Source of the DNA: Isotricha intestinalis
Taxonomy: Eukaryota > Ciliophora > Litostomatea > Vestibuliferida > Isotrichidae
DNA: 11,615 bases
Assembly (NCBI GenBank): GCA_023807065.1
Contig: JAJJLU010004564.1
Coordinates: forward strand, 1-11,615
Direction: 5' to 3'
The stretch's first letter is position 1, and each line of letters opens with the position of its first letter. The notes under the pieces are model-generated. The model had not been told where the DNA came from and did no database searches. It saw nothing but the letters and a program-made list of their open reading frames with translations. A program made the translations under genes and the position numbers. This document shows positions 7,429-11,615 of the stretch, one piece after another.

Positions 7429-10110
7429 ATGAATAAAAGTAACTCAAATACTTTTTTAACTAGCATTAATCAAAATTTTCAAATAAAGAAAGATAAAAAA
7501 CAAAACAAATTAAATGAAAAAGATAATTATAATAATATTAGAAGTAAAAGTAAAGAAGAAAAAATAAAAGACAATTTAATTGATTATTTAATGAAAGAAA
7601 AACTTCAATTTATTGATATGAAAAAAATAGAAGAATATTATCAAGAGAATTCAATGAATTTATATAAAAAATATAATAAAAATTTACTTACAATAAAAAG
7701 GAAAAAAGAAGAAGAAAGAAAATTAAATCATAAATTTAATTTATTATTAATGGAAAATGTTACTTATCCTAATACATTAAATAATTATTATGATGAATTA
7801 ATAAGAATAATAAAAAGAAATATATTAATTAAAAAACATCAATTTGATTGTTATAATCACGTATATAGAAGAACATATACAATTAATTATTTAATGAGTA
7901 AAAGATTAGATGATGAAAGAGAATATTATAAAATATATAATGAACAAAATGAAAAATATTCTGTTTTAGATAAACATTCAATTCAAGTCTTAAAAAAACA
8001 AGAAAAATTATTGTCAGAAATGAAAACTTTTGATGATAGAATTCAATTAGGATATGAAAATAAAATTGCTGAAAATACTAAGATTTTAAATCAATTAGAT
8101 TTTGAAGTTTTTCTTTTAAAAAAAGAAACAAAAGAAATTGAAAAAGAATTAGAAATTATAAAATTAAGACAGAAAAAATTAAAAAAGCAAATATTAAAAA
8201 ATGAAATTATAATTAAAAATAAATATAACAGTTATTTAGAAGATTGGAGAATATTTCATTATTCAAATATTAAAATATTTAAAATATATAATATTTTAAA
8301 TGTAAAAAATTTTATGGATGTAATAAAAGAGTTTAAAAAAATTCAAAAGAAATATAATGAATTATCATCTTTATTTTCTTTACATAATAAAGAAATAAAT
8401 AATCTTCAAACTAATATTTCAGAACTTAATAAAGAATATAAAAATGCATTATCTATAATTTACAATAAAAAAAATATCAAAAAAGAAAAAAATGAATTAA
8501 ATGGATTAAACCAATTTATTATGAGTAAAATACAAAAAATTAAATTTTCCAATCAAATTATTCTAGAAAATTATAAAGATAAGTCTAAAACACTAAAATT
8601 AATTGTAAATTTTTTATTAAAGAATATTGAATCTATGATTAATTCATTAAATAATTTATCTTTAAAAAATTATTTTACTTTTAATTCAAATTTTAAACCT
8701 CTATTTTCTGAAAAATTTTTAGAACATAATACATTTTCATTTAATAAAGATATAGATAAAATAAAATTAAATTCAGATTTTATAAAATTTATAATTTCAG
8801 TATTTAATAATTTTTCTAAATATTTTTATTTAATATTATCAAGTTCATGTAATATAATTTATTATTCTCATTTATTAAAAATATCAAAAGGAAATTCAAA
8901 TTATTCAATTAATTATAAGGAACTAATGAATAAGAATAAACGTAATTTAAAAGGAGAAAATAATTTTATTATATATAAAATAAATTCAGAGCCTTTAATA
9001 GAAACTTTTAATGATGAAATATTATTATCAAATTTAAGACAAATAGAAAAACAAAAAATTTTAAGTAGAACTGAAAAAGATATCTTTAAATCAAAATTTA
9101 AATTTAATAAAAATATAAAATCATATTCATCAATAAATATATTAAAAGGAAATAATAATACTAATATGGAAAATTCATTTGTTTCAAGAAATACAATATT
9201 AAAAGATTATGAAAATTATTTAAAAGGAAAAATACCAAATTTAGGAAATTATGTTGAAGAACATGAAAATTCTCATTTATTATTAATCAAAAAATTTTCA
9301 AATAATTTAGTTAGTTTAAGAGATGAATTAAAAGATTTAAATAGAAAAAAAGAAATATCAAATAAAACATTACAAATTAAAAATTATAATTATCAAAAAC
9401 AATTTGCAAATTTTATTAAAAAAAAACAAAATTATATTGAGATTTCGAATTTAGAAGATGATGATGAATTAAGTGAAAATGAAATAGAATATTGTAAAAA
9501 TTTACAGAAAAAAAAATTCGAAGAAGAAATTCAAGAAAGTAAAAAAACTAAACAATATATTATGAGTTCTAATAATCCAGAAATGATTTTAATATATAAA
9601 AGATTAAATGATTTAAGAAAATTAAATCTTCATTTTGTAAAAGATAGAAGTAAATATATTTTAGATCATGATGTTTTTAATTGTATTTATTTTAATTTCA
9701 AAAATAAATTATTAAATAAATCAAGAATTAAAATAGAAAAAAATAGATTAAGTAAAACCCCATCAAATGCAAATTTCTTTCAAAACAATATATTTTTAAA
9801 TAAAAGAGATAATAAAATAACAAATAATAATAGTTTTATAAATATTAAAGCAAAAAATAATTCCATTTATTCGAAATATAAATTAAATAACAATAGTTAT
9901 AGTAATAATTTACCTTCTACATCAAGAACAGGAAGAATTTCTTTTAATAATTCAACAAGAAATAATGTAATTAATATTGAAAAAAATAGAAAAACAATTA
10001 AAAATAAAACTTTAATTAATTTTCATAAATCTAATATTTTAGATAATGATAGTAATATTAATAATAATTCTTCAAATCATAACTTTTCAAAAAATTCTTA
10101 TGAAATATAA
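7429..10110 (+). CDS. Coiled-coil protein resembling outer-dynein-arm docking complex subunits (CCDC63/CCDC114/CCDC151 type)
   Basis: An in-frame TAA lies one codon before the ATG codon's neighbour (7423-7425), so the start is well bounded. Residues 1-50 are polar. From about 60 to 410 the protein is almost continuous heptad-like helix rich in Lys, Glu and Leu, broken around FHYSNIKIFKIYN (about 273-285). Next comes LNVKNFMDVIKEFKKIQKKY (from about 288), followed by NELSSLFSLHNKEINNLQ. This pattern, a V-x-D/N-x-x-[DE]-V-I-x-x-F segment followed by N-x-L-x-x-L-x-x-x-N-x-x-I-x-x-L, is characteristic of the axonemal outer-arm docking coiled coils. These position dynein on doublet microtubules. 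A second coiled segment covers about 605-690, and the last 120 residues are Asn/Ser-rich. Length exceeds that of typical family members because of the extended C-terminus. Family-level assignment is tentative; any long axonemal or basal-body coiled coil could look similar. Confidence 0.45.
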   Translation: MNKSNSNTFLTSINQNFQIKKDKKQNKLNEKDNYNNIRSKSKEEKIKDNLIDYLMKEKLQFIDMKKIEEYYQENSMNLYKKYNKNLLTIKRKKEEERKLNHKFNLLLMENVTYPNTLNNYYDELIRIIKRNILIKKHQFDCYNHVYRRTYTINYLMSKRLDDEREYYKIYNEQNEKYSVLDKHSIQVLKKQEKLLSEMKTFDDRIQLGYENKIAENTKILNQLDFEVFLLKKETKEIEKELEIIKLRQKKLKKQILKNEIIIKNKYNSYLEDWRIFHYSNIKIFKIYNILNVKNFMDVIKEFKKIQKKYNELSSLFSLHNKEINNLQTNISELNKEYKNALSIIYNKKNIKKEKNELNGLNQFIMSKIQKIKFSNQIILENYKDKSKTLKLIVNFLLKNIESMINSLNNLSLKNYFTFNSNFKPLFSEKFLEHNTFSFNKDIDKIKLNSDFIKFIISVFNNFSKYFYLILSSSCNIIYYSHLLKISKGNSNYSINYKELMNKNKRNLKGENNFIIYKINSEPLIETFNDEILLSNLRQIEKQKILSRTEKDIFKSKFKFNKNIKSYSSINILKGNNNTNMENSFVSRNTILKDYENYLKGKIPNLGNYVEEHENSHLLLIKKFSNNLVSLRDELKDLNRKKEISNKTLQIKNYNYQKQFANFIKKKQNYIEISNLEDDDELSENEIEYCKNLQKKKFEEEIQESKKTKQYIMSSNNPEMILIYKRLNDLRKLNLHFVKDRSKYILDHDVFNCIYFNFKNKLLNKSRIKIEKNRLSKTPSNANFFQNNIFLNKRDNKITNNNSFINIKAKNNSIYSKYKLNNNSYSNNLPSTSRTGRISFNNSTRNNVINIEKNRKTIKNKTLINFHKSNILDNDSNINNNSSNHNFSKNSYEI

Positions 10111-10243
10111 CAAAAAAATATATAAATTAATTATCCTATAAATAAAATATAATTTTTTTTTAAATAACCCTTAAAAAAACTTTCTTATAAAAAAACAAAA
10201 AAAAAACAGTACAAAAAAATATTTAAATTAAAAAAAAAATTAT
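10111..10243. other. Convergent 3' intergenic region
   Basis: The plus-strand coiled-coil gene and the minus-strand AGTRAP-like gene end tail to tail here, 133 bp apart, so both polyadenylation sites must lie in or near it. AATAAA occurs at 10141-10146, 31 nt after the plus-strand stop, but this hexamer is expected by chance in such sequence. For the minus-strand gene the region reads as T runs interrupted by a TGTA. Confidence 0.4.
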
Positions 10244-10830
10244 TTAATAATCATTTCCAAAATTATCGTTAAACCCATTAAATTCATTAATATTATCTCC
10301 AATTCTATCATTTCCAAAATTATTAAATTGATTTCCAGGAGTAGAACCTTTTTCATCATAATTAAAATTACATAATTCTTTCAAAGACCTTTTTTCTTTA
10401 TAAATAGAACTAAAATACCAAATTAAAATAAATTTAATAATTAATTCAACAACAGCTAAAATATAAACAAAACTATGAATAAAACTTAATGAATCCCAAT
10501 ATTGAGAAATTTCAGGAGAATCTTTTAAATTTTTTTCATGAACCCAAGCTGAAGTAAAGAATATTAACCATAATATATCTGCTAGTATTAATAATAACAT
10601 TATGTGAGTTATTATTTTTGAACAACCTTGTGGTTTTTGATTATAGAAATTTGCTAAGATCATTATAACTAATATTGAAAATACTATGTTGTAATCATTT
10701 CTTGCTAAACATGATGTTACTGATAATGCCTATGATTTTATTTTAGGTTATTTTTTATATGATATAAATTTTTTTTTCTTACTCCTAATGTCCATGTTAA
10801 CTTTTTACATAAGTCAAATCCTACATTCAT
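10244..10830 (-). CDS. Four-helix membrane protein, AGTRAP-like, with one intron (177 aa)
   Basis: The complete gene is exon 1 at 10830-10783 (16 codons), a 53-nt intron (10782-10730), and exon 2 at 10729-10244. An in-frame TAA three codons upstream bounds the ATG. Reading only the uninterrupted frame from 10663 would lose the first 38 residues and two helices. Predicted membrane segments lie at about 10-24, 29-45, 54-77 and 98-122. Helix 1 is weakest. A hydrophilic C-terminal tail rich in Asn, Gly and Phe follows, with NFGND-type repeats. Helix spacing, the NFYNQ loop between helices 2 and 3, the Asp in helix 3 (ILADILWLIFF) and the basic Lys/Arg end after helix 4 fit the AGTRAP family, receptor-associated proteins of Golgi and vesicle membranes in animals with relatives elsewhere. 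Codon choice switches from A-ending to T-ending partway. The membrane topology is surer than the family. Confidence 0.6.
10730..10782 (-). other. 53-nt spliceosomal intron in the AGTRAP-like gene
   Basis: On the minus strand it reads GTAAGAAAA...ATCATAG. Its length is not a multiple of three and it contains in-frame TAA. Its removal joins TTA GGA to GCA TTA in phase 0 and yields a continuous hydrophobic N-terminus with an ATG and an upstream stop. A TAACCTAAAA tract upstream of the acceptor could serve as branch region. Confidence 0.75.
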
Positions 10831-11506
10831 TTTTTTTTAAATTAAATTATATATTTTTTTAATTTTTATAATTTTTTTGTTTTTGAATTTTTATCTAATT
10901 TTTTGTTTTTTTTATTGTTTTTTAATAATGTTTTTTTTTGAATACTAAAATTTTAATAATTGAGTTTTTAATTGATGATTTATTTATTTAATAATTATCA
11001 AAAATTACCCTTTGAAGATAATTCTTTAGATTCATTTTAATAGATTAAGAAAAGACAAATCCTTTATTAAAAAGAATATATTAACAATAAAAAAGAGAAT
11101 AATAAAGAGAAAAGAATAAAAAAGTGAAAAAACTTAAAAAAGGGAAATGTAAATATACAATTAAAAATGTTTATTTCTTTTTGTAGAAAAGCATGAATAA
11201 TCAATTGCAAATGTCTATTTATATTATCTAAATATAGATTTAAAAAACCATAAAAGTGTAGATTTTGCAATTATTAAATAAAAAATTTCATACAAAAATA
11301 TTCCTCATAAATTTCCCTTTAAAGAAAATAAAAAAATATATATTATGTAGTTTATCTATGTTCTATTCCTTTTTTTTTAATATAATTAAACATAAAAATT
11401 TATTAATTCTTTAATTGATATCATGAATAATAAAAGTTACAATAAATTATATTATAAAGTTTATAAGGAAAAAGATTTAGTAATTAATATATTTTTTAAA
11501 TAAAAA
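10831..11506. promoter_or_regulatory. Divergent intergenic region between the AGTRAP-like gene and the right partial gene
   Basis: These 676 bp separate two diverging start codons. The first part (about 10835-10960) is T-rich. About 11041-11160 is a purine-rich stretch of A with GA clusters on the plus strand. From about 11290 the sequence is the imperfect inverted repeat shared with the left end. I see no convincing gene: the 67-codon minus-strand frame at 11067-11270 is a Phe/Leu-rich shadow of the purine tract, and other frames are under 30 codons. Confidence 0.45.
11290..11489. repeat. Imperfect inner part of the right inverted repeat
   Basis: In reverse complement this matches 164-439 with substitutions and indels. 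The best block is about 11290-11440 against 281-439. It lies just upstream of the right copy of the outward gene, as its partner lies upstream of the left copy, so it behaves as the 5' flank of a duplicated gene. Confidence 0.8.
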
Positions 11507-11615
11507 ATGAATTCATCAATTCAAAGTCAAAAAAATATATTTTCCCCAAAGTAAAAAAATAAAAAACTAAATAAAATATATAGATTATCTTCATCAAATT
11601 CAATGTTATTAACAC
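11507..11615 (+). CDS. Partial gene, 5' end only, running off the right edge (right copy of a duplicated gene)
   Basis: The ATG at 11507 has an in-frame TAA two codons upstream. Exon 1 is 11507-11550, the intron 11551-11583, and exon 2 runs from 11584 to the window end, in frame. Over this length it is identical, intron included, to the left-edge gene, so both encode the same first 25 residues; only the left copy shows the next dozen codons. It diverges from the AGTRAP-like gene. The product is unknown, with a Ser-rich N-terminus and no signal peptide or recognisable domain in the visible part. Whether it is a second locus or the same locus seen twice through assembly cannot be decided here; the diverged upstream DNA argues for two loci. 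Confidence 0.5.
11551..11583 (+). other. Predicted 33-nt spliceosomal intron in the right partial gene
   Basis: This is the same intron as at 102-70 on the minus strand, from GTAAAAA to TATATAG, with no difference. Without splicing the frame stops at the TAA that begins at its second base. Confidence 0.55.

Larger units (their letters stand above)
11490..11615. repeat. Right arm of perfect inverted repeat (126 bp)
   Basis: This is the exact reverse complement of 38-163. It reaches the final base of the window, so its outer limit is unknown; the left copy has 37 further bases beyond the matching point. Confidence 0.95.

Noticed and set aside
10975..11040. Small plus-strand frame ending in QKLPFEDNSLDSF
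   Set aside because: The peptide looks protein-like, but the frame is under 25 codons, has stops close upstream and no in-frame acceptor, so it cannot be tied to a gene.
11067..11270. Minus-strand frame of 67 codons in the right intergenic region
   Set aside because: Its second half is a Phe/Leu run opposite a purine tract; it has no supporting motif, and its position in a divergent promoter makes coding unlikely.
11424..11504. Plus-strand frame of 26 codons just before the right partial gene
   Set aside because: It is not conserved at the left end, where the matching DNA has indels, so it is probably chance.
38..11615. Whole window as a transposon or virus with terminal inverted repeats
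   Set aside because: There is no transposase, integrase, polymerase or capsid gene; the arms carry spliced gene starts, and the interior genes look like ordinary cellular ones.
1..11615. Ciliate code with TAA/TAG reassigned to Gln, or telomere repeats at the ends
   Set aside because: Gln is written CAA throughout, long frames have no in-frame TAA or TAG, and TAA ends every complete gene; no telomere-type repeat array is present at either edge.

Overview
The window looks like nuclear DNA of a flagellated or ciliated single-celled eukaryote. It is extremely A+T-rich; wobble positions are almost all A or T, Arg is nearly always AGA, and all six complete genes stop with TAA. There are two small GT-AG introns (53 nt, and a 33 nt one present in two copies), a longin-type SNARE and two coiled-coil or C2-like proteins of probable axonemal or ciliary type. 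The ORFs read in the standard code, with Gln as CAA and no in-frame TAA or TAG. Tiny introns, dense genes and short spacers suggest a ciliate macronucleus using the standard code (for example a litostome). An anaerobic chytrid-like fungus or another AT-rich flagellate cannot be excluded. No telomere repeat, transposase, CRISPR array, rRNA or tRNA was seen.

Layout. Both ends hold the 5' part of the same gene, pointing outward, as an inverted repeat: minus strand 146 to 1 and plus strand 11507 to 11615. In each, a 33 nt intron must be removed to keep the frame open. The repeat is perfect for 126 bp (38-163 against 11490-11615). It continues imperfectly into the upstream DNA as far as 439 on the left and 11290 on the right. 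Inside lie five plus-strand genes: a 917-aa protein with a C2-like, possibly CC2D2A-related C-terminus (499-3252); a longin R-SNARE (3389-4147); an Asn-rich 280-aa protein (4324-5166); a 684-aa protein with a basic disordered front and an unrecognised helical C-terminus (5361-7415); and, only 13 bp later, an 893-aa coiled-coil protein resembling outer-dynein-arm docking factors (7429-10110). A minus-strand gene with one intron, a four-helix AGTRAP-like membrane protein (10244-10830), converges on them.

How they fit together. Two or three of the proteins fit cilium or vesicle-traffic functions, but there is no operon-like pathway. The most notable observations are: the duplicated outward gene ends with a sharp step in identity at the repeat; the SNARE whose central layer aligns to Asn instead of Arg; a change of synonymous codon choice from A-ending to T-ending along several genes on both strands; and the 13 bp gap between two large genes.
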